From the NCBI RefSeq assembly GCF_047675955.1, contig NC_132910.1, positions 93,584,923-93,648,922 of the forward strand: a stretch of DNA of 64,000 bases, given 5' to 3'. This document shows, in pieces, positions 51,284 to 63,132 of the stretch. This DNA comes from Chlorocebus sabaeus. Lineage: Eukaryota; Chordata; Mammalia; Primates; Cercopithecidae. How positions within the stretch are numbered: position 1 is the stretch's first letter; each line of letters begins with the position of its first letter. The notes below the pieces were generated by a model. It was given only the letters and a program-made list of their open reading frames with translations. It searched no databases and was not told the DNA's origin. The translations under genes were made by a program, and so were the position numbers.

Positions 51284-51639
51284 GCATTGGGACCCAGTTG
51301 ATCATCTTGCCACTGCAACTTCCGTCGCCTACACCACAATGGCTTCCCAGGTTCCTGAGTACCCTCTTACACACCCAACCCACCGCTGTCACTACTGAAA
51401 CCAAAGTAAGCTCAGCATCAGTCTGACTGGCTGCTAACACCAGTGCCAACATAAGCCACCCAATATTAGCCCACTGCTGCCACCAATTGGGGCCCAAAGA
51501 CTGGCCTAGTCACCATAGCCTTCATTAATAACTGTACCCTAAGCTACTGAAGAAATCAGAGATATTACTGATGCTATTTACAGCCAACAAAATCATACAG
51601 AGAACATGCTATGGCACACACCCAAAATCAAAGCCAAAG

Positions 51640-52458
51640 AGCCCTACCCAAACAACACAATTGTTTGAACTTCAGGAAAAAGTCTTCCCCTATATAAGTA
51701 AACTCAAAAATCTAGAAGAAGCCACTACCAGTGGCTGTGCTACCAGAAGCACAGACAGCAACATGAAGACACAGGAAGCATTAAAAAGCAAGAACATAAT
51801 ACACCTCCAAAGGATCATAAGAATTTCTTAGCAACAGATCCTAATAAAAGAAAAATTGCAAAATCTCAGAAAAAGAACTCAAAATTATAATACAAAAAAA
51901 AAATCTCAGTAAGATAAAAAAATTGTGAAAAAGAAAAGAATACAAAGAAATCAGAAAAAAAAAATTTATACTATGAGTGAGAAATTTGCCAGAGATACAT
52001 ATCATAAAAACAACCAAATAGAATTCTGGAGCTGAAGAATTCCTTTAATGAAATACAAGGTACACTCAATAATAGACTAGACCAAGCAGAAGAAAGAATT
52101 TCAAAACCTAAAGACAGATTTTTTGAAGTAACTCAGTCAAATAAAAATAAAAAAGAATAAAAAGAATGAACAAAGTCCTCATGATATATGAGAAACTATA
52201 AAGTGATGAAATATGTGAATTATTGATATCCCCCAAAGCAAAGAGAAAAGGGTTCAAAAAACTATTCAACAAAATAATAGAAGAACATTTCCCAAGTCTA
52301 GGAAGAGATCTTGACACCCAGATTCAGGAGGCCCAGAAATCCTCAATCAGACACAATGCAACAAAGTCTTCTCCATGGTACATTATAGTCAAACCGTCTA
52401 AAATTAATGACAGGTACTTTTTCTTCAAGTTGCCCACTTGGATCTCTTTCAAGTGCAA

Positions 52459-52497
<39 letters not shown>

Positions 52498-52770
52498 AAT
52501 AAAGTAAATGACAAAGAAAAACTTCTAAAATAGTGAAAGTAAAGTGTCTAGTCACCTACAAAGGAGTTCCCCATTAAACTAACTGTGGAGTTCTCAGCAG
52601 AAACCTTACAAGTCAGGAGAGAATGGGAAGATATATTCAAAAGGCTGAAAAATACTCTAACACACAACGGTACTATATCAAGCAAAATTATCCTTCATAC
52701 ATGAAAAGAAATGTTCTATCACAGATGAGCAAATGCTGAGGTAATTCAATACCACTAGACCTGCCTTACA
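51640..52770 (+). pseudogene. L1PB/L1MA ORF1 remnant
   Basis: Degraded LINE-1 ORF1, whose product is an RNA-binding coiled-coil protein that coats L1 RNA. Recognisable blocks are AACTCAGTCAAATAAAAATA, TTCCCAAGTCTAGGAAGAGA, GACACCCAGATTCAGGAGGC, 'tacattatagtcaaaccgtc', CAGCAGAAACCTTACAAGTC and AGACCTGCCTTACAAGAAAT. Multiple stops, frameshifts and a microsatellite break it. Confidence 0.8.
52456..52506. repeat. (AAAT)n microsatellite
   Basis: About eleven AATA units within the ORF1 remnant. It replaces the region where the consensus runs from 'aaagtcaaagacaaag' to the next block. Confidence 0.96.
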
Positions 52771-52969
52771 AGAAATGCTCAGGAGAATCCTAAACTCGGA
52801 AGTTAAAAGATAGTAGTTATCATCATGAAAACATATGAAAATATAAAATTTACTATTAAGTACATACAAATAAGTAATAAAAAAAGACTCAAATGATAGT
52901 TACTACCATAGCAAAAGTATATCACAAGGACGATCAAGAGAAAAATAATAAAGAATATACTAAGCCACC

Positions 52970-54078
52970 AGAAGAAAATTAATAATACAGGAGAAACAAA
53001 ACCTCACATATAAATAACAACTCTTGAATATAAATGGATTAAATTTTCTACTTAAAAGATATAGACTAACTGATTAGATTAAAAATGATTCAACTACATG
53101 CTGCCTACAAGAAACACATTTTACCTATAGAGGCACGTATAAAGTAAAAGGTTTGAGAAGTATACTGCCATGCAAACCGAAACCAAAAACAGGCAAGACT
53201 AGCTATATTTAAACCAGATAAAACAGACTTTTAAGTCACTAACAGTGAAAAAAAGGCAAAAAAGGGCATTATATAATAATAAAGAGATCAATCTACCAAG
53301 ACAATACAAAAATTCTAAATATATATAGGCACTGAAAACTGGGGCACCCAGATTTATAAAGCAAACCTTACTAGATCTAGAGAGAGACAGACTTTTATAC
53401 AATCAAAATGGGTGAATTTCCACATCATACTTTCAGCATTAGACAGATTATCAGGAGAGAAAATAAACAAAGAAACATTGGGAAAAAAAAAAAGAAACAT
53501 TGAACTTAAGCAAGCAAAACTGTACTTTAGATCAAATAAGCCTAACAAACATTTACAGACCATTTCATCCAATGACTGAAGAATACACATTCTTATAAAC
53601 ACATGGAACATTCTCCAGGATAGACTACATGCTAGGCCACAAAACAAGTTTCAACAAATTTTCAAAAAATCAGAATCATATCAAGTAATTTCTCACAACA
53701 ATATGGTGTAAAATTAAAATCAATACCAAGAGCAGTTTTGGAAACTATGCAAATACATGGCAATTAAACAACATGCTCCTGAACAACTGTTGGGGAAATA
53801 AAGAAATTAAGATGAAAATCAAAAAAATATTAAAATAAATAAAAATGGAAACATAACATACCAGTACCTATGGGACACAGCCAAAGCAGAGACAAGTTTA
53901 TAGCAACAAACTCCTATGTCAAGAAAAAGACAAGAAAGATTTCAAATATACAACCTAACGATGCACCTCAAGGAACTAGAAAAACAAAAACAAAAACAAT
54001 TCCAAATTAGCAAAAGAGAGGAAATAATAAAGATCAGAGAATAACTAAATAAAAAAGATTTAAAAAATACTAAGGATC
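52970..54078 (+). pseudogene. L1PB/L1MA ORF2 remnant, endonuclease part
   Basis: Start of the LINE-1 ORF2 coding region (apurinic-type endonuclease domain that nicks target DNA): 'cttgaatataaatggattaa', AACTACATGCTGCCTACAAG, 'taaaacagacttttaagtca', GGGCATTATATAATAATAAA, 'ggaacattctccaggataga' and 'aattaaacaacatgctcctg'. In-frame stops and shifts abolish it. It continues after the nested L1 at 55420. Confidence 0.82.
54062..54078. repeat. Left target-site duplication of the nested L1PA
   Basis: AAAAAATACTAAGGATC here matches AAAAAATACTAAGAATC at 55403-55419 in 16 of 17 bases and brackets the nested element exactly. Confidence 0.92.
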
Positions 54079-55130
54079 TACATCTAGAACACCCCATTGT
54101 CTCAACCCAAAAGCTTCTTAAGCTGATAAGCAAATTCAGCAAAGTCTCAGGATACAAAAATCATTGTGCAGAAATCACTAGTATTCCTATACATCAGTAA
54201 CAGGCAAGCAGACAGGCAAATCATGAATGAACTCTCATTCACAATTGCTACTAAAATAATAAAATACCTACGAATACAGCTAACAGGGGAAGAGAAGGAC
54301 CTCTTCAAGCAGAACAACAAACCACTACTCAAAGAAATCAGAGAGGACAAATGGAAAAACATGCCATGCTCATAGATAGAAATAATCAATACTGTAAAAA
54401 TGGCAATACTGCCCAAGATAATTTATAGATTCAATGCTATTCCCATGAAACTACCATTGACATTCTTCACAGAATTAGAAAAAACTATTTTAAAATTTAT
54501 TCTACATGGAATGTAAACAAGAAAAACAAACAACTCCATTAAAAAGCAGGCCAAAGGACATGAATAGAAACTTTTCAAAAGAAGACATAGATGCAGCCAA
54601 CAAACATATGAAAAGAAGCTCAACATCACTGATCATTAGAAAAATGTGAATCAAAGCCACAATGAGATATCGTCTCACACTAGTCAGAATGGCTATGATT
54701 AAAAAGTCAAAAGACAAGAGATGCTGGTGAGATTGTAGAGAATAAGGAACACTTTTACACTGTTGGCGGGAGTGTAAATTAGTTCAACCATTGTGGAAGA
54801 GAGTGCGGTGACTCCTCAAAGACCTAGAGGCAGAAAGATCATTTGACCCAGCAATCCCATTACTGGTTATATACCCAAAAGAATATAGATCATTCTATTA
54901 TAAAGACATATGCATGAATATGTTCATTGCAGTTCTATTTACAATAGCAAAGACATGAATTGACCTAAAAGCCCATAAACGATAGACTGGACAAAGAAAA
55001 TGATGGACTGGATAAAGAAAATGGTAAATATGCACCATGGAATACTATGCAGTCATAAAAAGGAACATGATCATGTCCTTTGCAGGCACATGGATGGAGC
55101 TGGTAGCCATTATCCTCAGCAAACTAATGC
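54079..55130 (+). pseudogene. ORF2 remnant of the nested L1PA
   Basis: Only the part after the start of the reverse-transcriptase C-terminal half remains. About 0.6-0.7 kb is lost at 54513, and stops occur throughout. The longest intact pieces are the 69-codon frame at 54166-54375 and the 92-codon frame beginning at 55000. It cannot encode a working protein. Confidence 0.8.
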
Positions 55131-55402
55131 AGAAAAGGAAAAACAAATACTGCATGTTCTCACTTATAAGTGGGAGCTGAATGATGAGAACACATGGACA
55201 CATTGGGGGAACAACACAAACTGGAGCCTGTCAGAGAGGGGTGTGGTGGGGAGGGAGAACATCAGGAAAAATAGCTAAAGGAAGCTGGGCTTAATACCTA
55301 GGTGATAGAATGATCCATGTAGCAAACCAGCATGGCACACATTTACCTATGTAACAAACCTGCACATCTGCACATATACTGCAAACTTAAAAGTTGAAAA
55401 GA
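54079..55402 (+). mobile_element. L1PA (older L1PA8-16 type), 5'-truncated, internally deleted, nested in the L1PB/L1MA
   Basis: It starts in ORF2 (ATTGTCTCAACCCAAAAGCT), runs to 'tctacatggaatg' at about 54513, then jumps to the segment ACAAACAACTCCATTAAAAA, skipping roughly 0.6-0.7 kb of ORF2. It then continues through 'cccagcaatcccattactgg' to a 3' UTR with GGGCTTAATACCTAGGTGAT and the end CACATATACTGCAAACTTAA with an A-rich tail. A 21-bp in-frame tandem duplication lies at 54981-55022. Target duplication: 54062-54078/55403-55419. Confidence 0.92.
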
Positions 55403-55419
55403 AAAAAATACTAAGAATC

Positions 55420-58180
55420 AACAAAACTACAAGCCGATTATTTGAAAAGATAAACAAAATTTATAAAATGCTAATTCATTTAAGAAGAGATGAAAGACAA
55501 AAAAATCAGAAATGAAAAAGGTGATATTACAACTGATATCACAGAAAAGAAAAAAGACTATGAGAGACCATTATGAACAACTACATGAGAACAAACTGGA
55601 AAATCTAAAAGAAATGGATAAATTCCAGGAAACATAAAACCTACCAAAATAAAATCAGAAAGAAACAGAAATCCTAAACAGACCACTAATGAGTAGCAAG
55701 ATTGAATCAGTAACAAAAAAGTCTCCGAAGAAAGAAAAACCCAAGACCAGAGGCATTCACTGTAATATTCTACAAAACATATAAAGAAGAACTAATACCA
55801 ATTCTCCTCAAACTATTCCAAAAAAATTGAAAGAAAGGAAATTCTCCCTAACTCATTTTATAAGAACAGAATTATCCTGATACCAAAACCAGACAAGAAC
55901 ACATACACACAAAGTACAGGCCAATACCCCTGCTGAACATAGATGCAAAAATCCTCAATGAAGTACTAGTGAACTGAATTCAATAGCATGTTTAGAAGAT
56001 AATACACCATGATCAAGTTGAATTTATCCCAGAAATGCAAGGATGGTTCAATACATGCAAATCAATAAATGTGATATGTAACATCAACATAATAAAGGGC
56101 AAAAATCTTATGATCATATCAATAGATGCAGAAAAGTCATTTGACAAAATTCAACACCTGTTCATGATAAAATCTTCTCAACAAACTAGGTATAGATGAA
56201 CCATACTTTCAAATAATAAAAGTCATATATTACACACCCATAGCTAACATCACGCTGAATGGAAAAATTTGAAAGCTTTTCCTTTAAGAACTGGAGCAAG
56301 ACAAAGATGCCCAAATTCACCACTCCTATTTATCATAATACCGTGAGGTCTAGCAGAGCAATCAAGCAAGGAAAAGAAATAAAAAGCATCCAAATTGGAA
56401 AAGAGGAAGTTAAATTTGTCTCTTTCCAGATGACATGATCTTATATTTAGAAAAACCAAAAGACTCCAACAGAAAACTCCTAGAACTGCGAATAAATTCT
56501 GTAAAGTTGCAGGATGTGAAATCAACGTGCAAAAATTAGTAATGTTTCTATACACCAATACTGAAATTGTCAAAAAAGAAATCAAGAAAATAATCCCATA
56601 TACAATAGCTACAAAAAATACTTAAAAATAAATTTAACCAAAGAGGTGAAATGTCTCTACAAGGAGAACTACAAAACACTGATGAAAGAAATTGAAGAGA
56701 ACATAAACAAATGGAAATACATGCCATGCTCATGAATTGGAAGGATTAATATTGTTAAAATGACCACACTTCCCAAGCCATCTACAAACACAATGCAATA
56801 TCTATCAAAACACCAATGTCATTTTTCACAGAATTAGAAAAAAACATTCCTAAAATTCATAGAGAACCGAAATAGAGCCTGAATTGCCAAAGAAATCCTA
56901 AGCAAAAAGAACAAAGCTGGAGGCATCACACTACCTAACTTCAAAACCTATTAGAAGGCTGTGGTAACCAAAACAGAACACTATTGGTATAAAAACAGAC
57001 ACATAGACAAATGGAACAGAATAAAGGAGCCAGAAATAAATCCACATATTTAAAGCCAACTGATCTTTAACAAAGCCACTAGAAACATGTATTTGCAGTC
57101 AACCTACCAAGATTGACTCCAAAGAAACAAAAATTGTGATCTGACCAATTTTCAATAAATGGTGATAGGAAAACTGAATAACCATATGCAGAAAACTGAA
57201 ACTAAACCACTACCTCTCACCATACACAAAAGTCAACTCAAGATGGATTAAAGACTTAGAAGACCTGTAACTGTAAAACTAGAAGAAACTGTAAAACTAG
57301 TAGAAGAAAACACAAGGAAAACTCTTCAGGACATTGGCTAGGCAAAGATTTTATGGCTAAGACCTAAAACACACAGGCAATGAAAACAGGAATAGACAAA
57401 TGGGACTATATTAAACTAAAAAACTTCTACACAGCAAAAGAAACAATTGACACATTGAAGAGACAACCTCTTGAATGAGATAAAATATTTGCAAATTACT
57501 TATCCAACAGGGGACTGCTATTCAAAATATATAAAGAACTCAAACATCTCAACAGCACAAAAACAAGCAATCCTATTAAAAAGTTAGCATAGGTCATGAA
57601 TGCACATTTTTTTAAAAAAAGGGGGAGCATACGAATTGTCAAAGGTATATGAGAAAATGTTCAACATTATTAATCATCTGGGAAACACAAACAGAAATTA
57701 CAATGAGACATCATCTCACCCCAGTTAGAAAAGACAAGTGATAAACAATACTGGTGAGAATGCAGAGAAAATGAAACTCATATACTGCTGGTGGGAATCT
57801 AAATCAGTACAACCACTATGGAAAACAGTATGCAGATTTCTCAAAAAAAAAAAAAAAAAAAAATAGAACTACTACACCACCCAGCAATCCCACTACTATC
57901 TGTCCAAATAGCTATCAATATATCAAAGAACTGCCTGTACTTGCATGTTTATTGCAGCACTATTCACAATAGCAAAGACACTGAATCAACCTAAGAGCCC
58001 ATCAGTGGACAAATGGATAAAGAAAATGTGGTATACATATATAATAGAATACTATTGGCCAATTAAAAAAGAACGAAATCATGTCATTTGCAGCAACATG
58101 GATGGAACTGGAGGTCATTAGGTTAAGTGAAATAAGCCAGGCACAGAAAGACAAATACTGCATATTCTCATTCATTTGTG
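55420..58180 (+). pseudogene. L1PB/L1MA ORF2 remnant, reverse transcriptase and C-terminus
   Basis: Continuation of the ORF2 pseudogene. The reverse-transcriptase active-site region is readable at 56423-56437 as Phe-Pro-Asp-Asp-Met, so the two catalytic aspartates survive but the usual Ala before them is Pro. Many stops and frameshifts follow. The longest antisense frame here (111 codons, 56250-56585) is a shadow. Confidence 0.82.
57843..57864. repeat. Poly(A) run within the L1
   Basis: About 22 A residues inside ORF2, an expansion of a short A run in the parent sequence rather than a 3' tail. Confidence 0.85.
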
Positions 58181-58857
58181 GGCACTAAAAAACCTTAATC
58201 TCATAGACACAGAGAATAGAACTAGAATGACAGATATCAGAGACTGGGAAGGGTGGGGAAGGAAGACATGAAGGGAGGTCAGTTATGAGTACAAACATAC
58301 ACTTAGATAGAAGAAATAAGTCAAATGTTTGATAGCAGATCAAGGTACTAGCAACAATATTACATATATTTCAAACTAACTAGAAGACAGGACTTGAAGC
58401 AATACCAACATAAAAAAAAATAAGCAACTCAAGGTTTATCACTCATGATAAACCCCAATTACCCTGACTTGATCATTACACATTCTTTGCATATAAAACA
58501 CACTCTATACAGTGTAAATTTTTATATATCAATAAAAGGGTAAAAAAGAAGCATTAAACAATTTTAAAATACCAGATTAAAACACAGCTGTTCAAATACA
58601 TATTTTCAAATATTTTGGATCCTTAAGAATGTTTGCCTAAAGGAAATTTTCAGTCTTTTCATATGCAACACTCTGGCCTTGAAAGTGCTAAAATTCCATG
58701 AGGAAGCTTCTGGCTACATTTCTGTTTCAATAGAGAAAAATACTAAAATCAGTTTACTCTGGACTCAGATCAATAAGGATTACTGAAAATGACAATTTTA
58801 ATTATCTGTGGTGCATGTATGTCTTTTAAATATTTGAAAATCAGAGGCAAATTCTTT

Positions 58858-58888
58858 AAAACACAAAGAAAAGTAACAAATTGTTTAA
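58858..58888. repeat. Left target-site duplication of the transducing L1PA
   Basis: A 31-bp segment (AAAACACAAAGAAAAG, then T, then AACAAATTGTTTAA) recurs at 59637-59667 with 2 mismatches. It brackets both the L1PA and 200 bp of non-L1 sequence after the first A-rich tail. Confidence 0.85.
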
Positions 58889-58901
58889 CAATTGTTTAAA
58901 T

Positions 58902-59432
58902 CTGGGTATATATTCAAAGGATTATAAATCATGCTGCTATAAAGACATATGCACACGTATGTTTATTGCGGCACTATCCACAATAGCAAAGACCTGGAAT
59001 CAACCCAAATGTCCATCAATGACAGACTGGATTAAGAAAATGTGACACATATACACCATGGATACTATGCAGCCATAAAAAAGGATGAGTTCATGTCCTT
59101 TGTAGGGACATGGATGTAGCTGGAAACCATCATTCTCAGCAAACTATTGCAAGAACAGAAAACCAAACACCGCATGTTCTCACTCATAGGTGGGAATTGA
59201 ACAATGAGAGCACTTGGACACAGGAAGGGGAACATCACACACAGGGGCCTGTCGTGGGCTGGGGGGAAGGGGGAGGGATAGCATTAGGAGATATACCTAA
59301 TGCAAATGACGAGTTAATGGGTGCAGCACACCGACATAGCACATGTATACATATGCAACAAACCTGCACGTTGTGCACATGTACCCTAGAATTTAAAGTA
59401 TAATTTAAAAATTATAAAAAAAGAAAAAAAAA
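58902..59432 (+). mobile_element. L1PA 3' end, 5'-truncated (with 3' transduction)
   Basis: It begins CTGGGTATATATTCAAAGGA, contains the end of ORF2 and a 3' UTR of L1PA4-8 type (ACACAGGGGCCTGTCGTGGG, G-rich tract 59256-59277, GCACATGTACCCTAGAATTT), then an A-rich tail with several interruptions at about 59400-59432. Its own polyadenylation signal is degenerate (TATAATTTAAA rather than AATAAA), which fits read-through into the downstream flank. Confidence 0.93.
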
Positions 59433-59636
59433 TAGGAACTAAGTAGCTAAAAACTCTGAAAATAGTAAATCCATCAGTTTTATTCTATGTAAATTATATA
59501 AAAAAACAGAAATTTTACTTTTGTTTTAGAACTTTGTCAAATTGCCTCCTACTGAATAACAAGGAAATAAGGTGAAATGTATTTTGGAATATGCAATAAA
59601 CGTGTATATATATTATATATCACATTATAAATTTAA
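59433..59636 (+). other. Putative 3'-transduced flank of the L1PA
   Basis: About 200 bp of non-L1, single-copy-looking DNA lies between the L1 A-rich tail and the right target duplication. It ends with an AATAAA signal at 59595-59600, then about 35 bp later a short A run directly at the duplication (59635-59640). This is the layout expected if the L1 RNA read through its own weak signal and ended at the next one at its source locus. Confidence 0.72.
59595..59600 (+). terminator. Polyadenylation signal AATAAA used by the transducing L1 RNA (inferred)
   Basis: The hexamer is placed about 35 bp before the A run that abuts the right target duplication. That position fits use as the 3' end of the inserted RNA. 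It was active at the source locus, if the reading is right, and has no necessary role here. Confidence 0.55.
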
Positions 59637-59667
59637 AAAACACAAAGAAAAGCAACAAATTTTTTAA
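59637..59667. repeat. Right target-site duplication of the transducing L1PA
   Basis: Matches 58858-58888 in 29 of 31 positions by eye. The duplicated segment follows the second A run directly. Confidence 0.85.
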
Positions 59668-61270
59668 ATTTTACTTTTGCTCTTTTACTTATTAAATGAT
59701 AATGTGTAATTATTATAGAATAATTAGAAAACTAAATATATAAAGAAATCTAAACTATAAATAAATCTATATAACATTATGTTAATATGATTATTAACTT
59801 ATATTTGATAATACTGCTTTCTGTTTTACATATATCATATTATAATGAAAATATAATACTATATCCAAATTTGTTTTCAACATTTTTTGCGTAAATACAT
59901 CCCCGCACCTTTTGACAAAAAATAAAAAATTAAAAGACAAACTTTAATGCTGTGTAAAATCTATCATGTAGCTATTCAATAATTAAATTAATCATTCCCT
60001 TTTTGTTGAATGTTGTGGTAATATATGGAAAGCAGATAAGATTTTATTTACATATAAAACTGGTTAAATATATGCAAATGTTTAAATGAGTTACTATATT
60101 AAAGGCTATAGCAGTAGCTTTTTCATTACTATACACTCTGAGCATCCTCTAGTTAGGTAAGCTAATATGAGGCATTTAGAAATTGCCACCTATTTATATA
60201 TATCTGTAGCTTTACATGTTTCTTAAGTGCCCCAGTCCCAGCTAACATAAAGCTTGATACCAACATTATTAGTCTTCATTCAAACCTCTTGGTCTCTAGA
60301 GAATATATACTGCATTTGCATTCTGGTCTGTCCAGCTGATCCAAAATAAAAACATAAAACTATTTTTTCCAGATGCCTATGTAAAAGACAAATTTAAAAT
60401 TAATAATATATTTATGTTTTATGTACAGATTTACGGTACTTTCAATTTTATTTTGCACATTCACATTAGCCTTGTTTTACAGTGCAATTACAGAGAAGAT
60501 ATACAAATTTAGAAAGATAATATACTTTTTTTAAAAAGAACACTTATTAGCTTCCAGGATCAAGAGAGTTGAAGTAATAAAGCTTGTAGGGATGGAGAAA
60601 AGAAAAGACCCTTCCACTATTGCCCTCAATTCCTCAATAAATCAGTTTCTCAACATGAATGTTATATTCCTGTTCTATGGGGCAAATGGCAGTAGCTTCC
60701 TCTATGGACAAAGCTGCCATGAAACCTTCCCAGGACATCTGCATTCAACCTTATTCTATGCTTCCCAGGCACTCTGCCACCCCAAACATTTTCCATGATC
60801 TTACATATTTACTGCTATATTTTCAGAGCACAAGCATTAAAGAAGTTGTTTGGTTTTTTGTTTTAAATAAATGAATGAATCATCAAGGGCCTATTGTCTT
60901 CTAATTATAAACAGTACAGTGACTGCTGCACCTGCCCATTAGTTAATGATTTCCTAAAAATGAAGGCAGAGGTTTCCTTTTGGAGTTTTCCGGAAGAATT
61001 ACCAGGACTTCTTTCCTTTATTTACTCTTTTGCATAATACAAAAGTCGATAATAAAGGCAATTACTCTCTCACCTTCATGAAAATACCACACCTTTGGCA
61101 TTCTAGTGAGTTGGAAGAAAATGTATTGAAAACAAACATGATAATGTTAATGGCCTAAAAAAAGGCTTTTCTTGATGCCAGCATTCTGGAATATGCAGGA
61201 TTTGTGAGTTTTCTATACCTTCTAACTATGTTTTTCTTTTTTAATACCCTATAATCTTCCACCTGTTGCA
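59668..61270. other. Unassigned, very AT-rich sequence
   Basis: From 59670 to about 60560 the sequence is nearly all A and T with long TATAA/TTTAAA stretches. I recognise no repeat or gene. Open frames at 60592-60874 are short and overlapping. Confidence 0.4.
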
Positions 61271-61274
61271 CATG

Positions 61275-61372
61275 AAATCTGTCTCTGGCATATTCTCTAC
61301 TGTATTGCCAATGCCTAGAATGCCTAGAACAATACTTGGACGATAGTAGGTGCTCATTAAATATTTGTGGAC
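61275..61372 (+). repeat. L2 3' end
   Basis: Forward L2 terminus: 'tggcatattctctactgtat', TGCCAATGCCTAGAATGCCT, ATAGTAGGTGCTCATTAAAT, ATTTGTGGA. Confidence 0.7.
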
Positions 61373-61537
61373 TTCCTAGGTTACAGAAGTACCCTCTGGT
61401 CTCCACTCTCTCTTCCTCTGACCTACTCTGTACAACACCCTCCAGGACTTATCATCTTGAAAGACCAGTTTGGTAGAGCCCTTCTCCAAACAAAATTTCA
61501 ACAGAGGCTGCCTTTGACAACTGCATGCACAGCCAAT
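61373..61537. other. Unassigned sequence
   Basis: Nothing recognised. Confidence 0.4.
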
Positions 61538-61539
61538 AA

Positions 61540-61864
<325 letters not shown>

Positions 61865-61877
61865 AACTGTTACTTTC

Positions 61878-63132
61878 AAGATCCTCTCTGTCTTCGCTGT
61901 ATCTCACCTCTCTAGCCAGTGCTGCTATACTAACTTCAAACACACACTTTTTGTTCCCATCATGCTTCCTCAGGGTCTGTTCACTAACCCCCACCCTTGT
62001 CATATTATGTGTACATTTGAATCTTCAGGACTGCTTATCCCTGACTTAGAGGAGCCTCCCTTCCTTTTTCCCCTCTCAAATTCTTATTTATGCTTCAAAG
62101 GAAGTTCAGTCTTGCTATATGAATTGCCTTTTTCCCCTAACTCTATAATGAGATTTCCTTTGTTTGAATCCATATTTCCTAATAATTTTGTTCTCTTATT
62201 GTTTTTCTGAGGTTTCTCTCTTCAGTTAGATCCCCTGGTTATAGCTCCTAATAATTTTCCAGTAATGAAAAATATTATTAAACATATTTATTTATATTTA
62301 AAGATAAATACTTATTTATGTTTATTATAATTAATATTAAGACCAAAAGGCTGTACGTGGAAGGATCAGAGCACGCTAAGTTTGCCTACTAATTGCTGAG
62401 AGGCTCATTTAATTCATCAGCCAAAATAAATTTGAATGTTTCAGCTCAAAAAGAATGGAGGCTTTAAGTATGTGATTCTGTGCACATAAGTAAATGTGTG
62501 TTTCTATCCTAAAAGAAAAAAAAAAGTAGTTTTCTCTCCTGTTTCTCTGGGGTACTTCCCTTTCCCCTTTTCTCAAAAGATTACCATGTTTAGCCTCACA
62601 TTGTTGGATATCATGTTAATTCAAAGTCTCTACAACTTTACTGACAAGTCCCTGAAATGAATACTTCTAATATTGTCTCCAAAAGGCTTTATCACTGATA
62701 AAAATTATGATTCAAAATGTTTCTCCAAAAAAAGCTTATCTAAGATACCATCTATAAATATCCATGATGCTGACTTCCTAAAAACCACTTATCTGCTTAG
62801 TTGCACTTATTATTCTAATTTCACACATACTCATTTTCTCTTGAATAGGAAAACTGTTTCTTGAAGAGTCAACTGTTTTCTCAGCCCTTTTGATACTGCT
62901 AGTTTGCTTGCTCACTGTTCATAACACTCCCATGCACCAGCTGAAACAAGAATGTAATTATAATTTCCTAAGAAGTAGTGAACAGAATAGCCTTCTAACA
63001 TAGCACTTTCTAGATGATGGAAATGTATAATTTGCACTGGTGGATATGGTAGCCACTACCCATATCTGGCTACTGAGCATTTGAAATTTAGCTAATAGGA
63101 TTGAGGATATAGATATTTTTATGTTAGTCAAT
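61878..63132. other. Unassigned sequence
   Basis: No firm repeat or gene. The 121-codon frame that starts inside the AluY (61845-62210) continues into CT-rich sequence and shows no domain. Confidence 0.4.

Larger units (their letters stand above)
50150..54078 (+). mobile_element. L1PB/L1MA element, 5' part (5' UTR, ORF1, ORF2 N-terminus)
   Basis: The element begins near TTCGAGATGGCTAACTAGAA, the degenerate form of the AGATGGC start of L1 5' UTRs. It runs through a GC-richer 5' UTR of about 1.4 kb, an ORF1 remnant and the ORF2 endonuclease region, up to a later L1 insertion. The 3' part resumes at 55420. Excluding the insertion the element spans about 7 kb, so it is close to full length. A possible imperfect target duplication (AAAAGTGAAGCAATT at 50144 against AAAAGAAGCATT near 58545) would mark its ends. 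Confidence 0.85.
55403..58545 (+). mobile_element. L1PB/L1MA element, 3' part
   Basis: It resumes where the 5' part stopped (AATCAACAAAACTACAAGCC), passes through the reverse-transcriptase and C-terminal regions of ORF2, and ends in an L1PB/L1MA 3' UTR: 'gggaagggtggggaaggaag', ACACTTAGATAGAAGAAATA, 'agaagacaggacttgaagca', CCCCAATTACCCTGACTTGA and 'atatatcaataaaa' with a short A-rich tail. Confidence 0.87.

Noticed and set aside
53354..53647. Antisense frames over L1 ORF2 (53354-53647, 54147-54416, 56250-56585)
   Set aside because: Shadows on the strand opposite to L1 ORF2, whose A-rich sense strand is poor in antisense stops.
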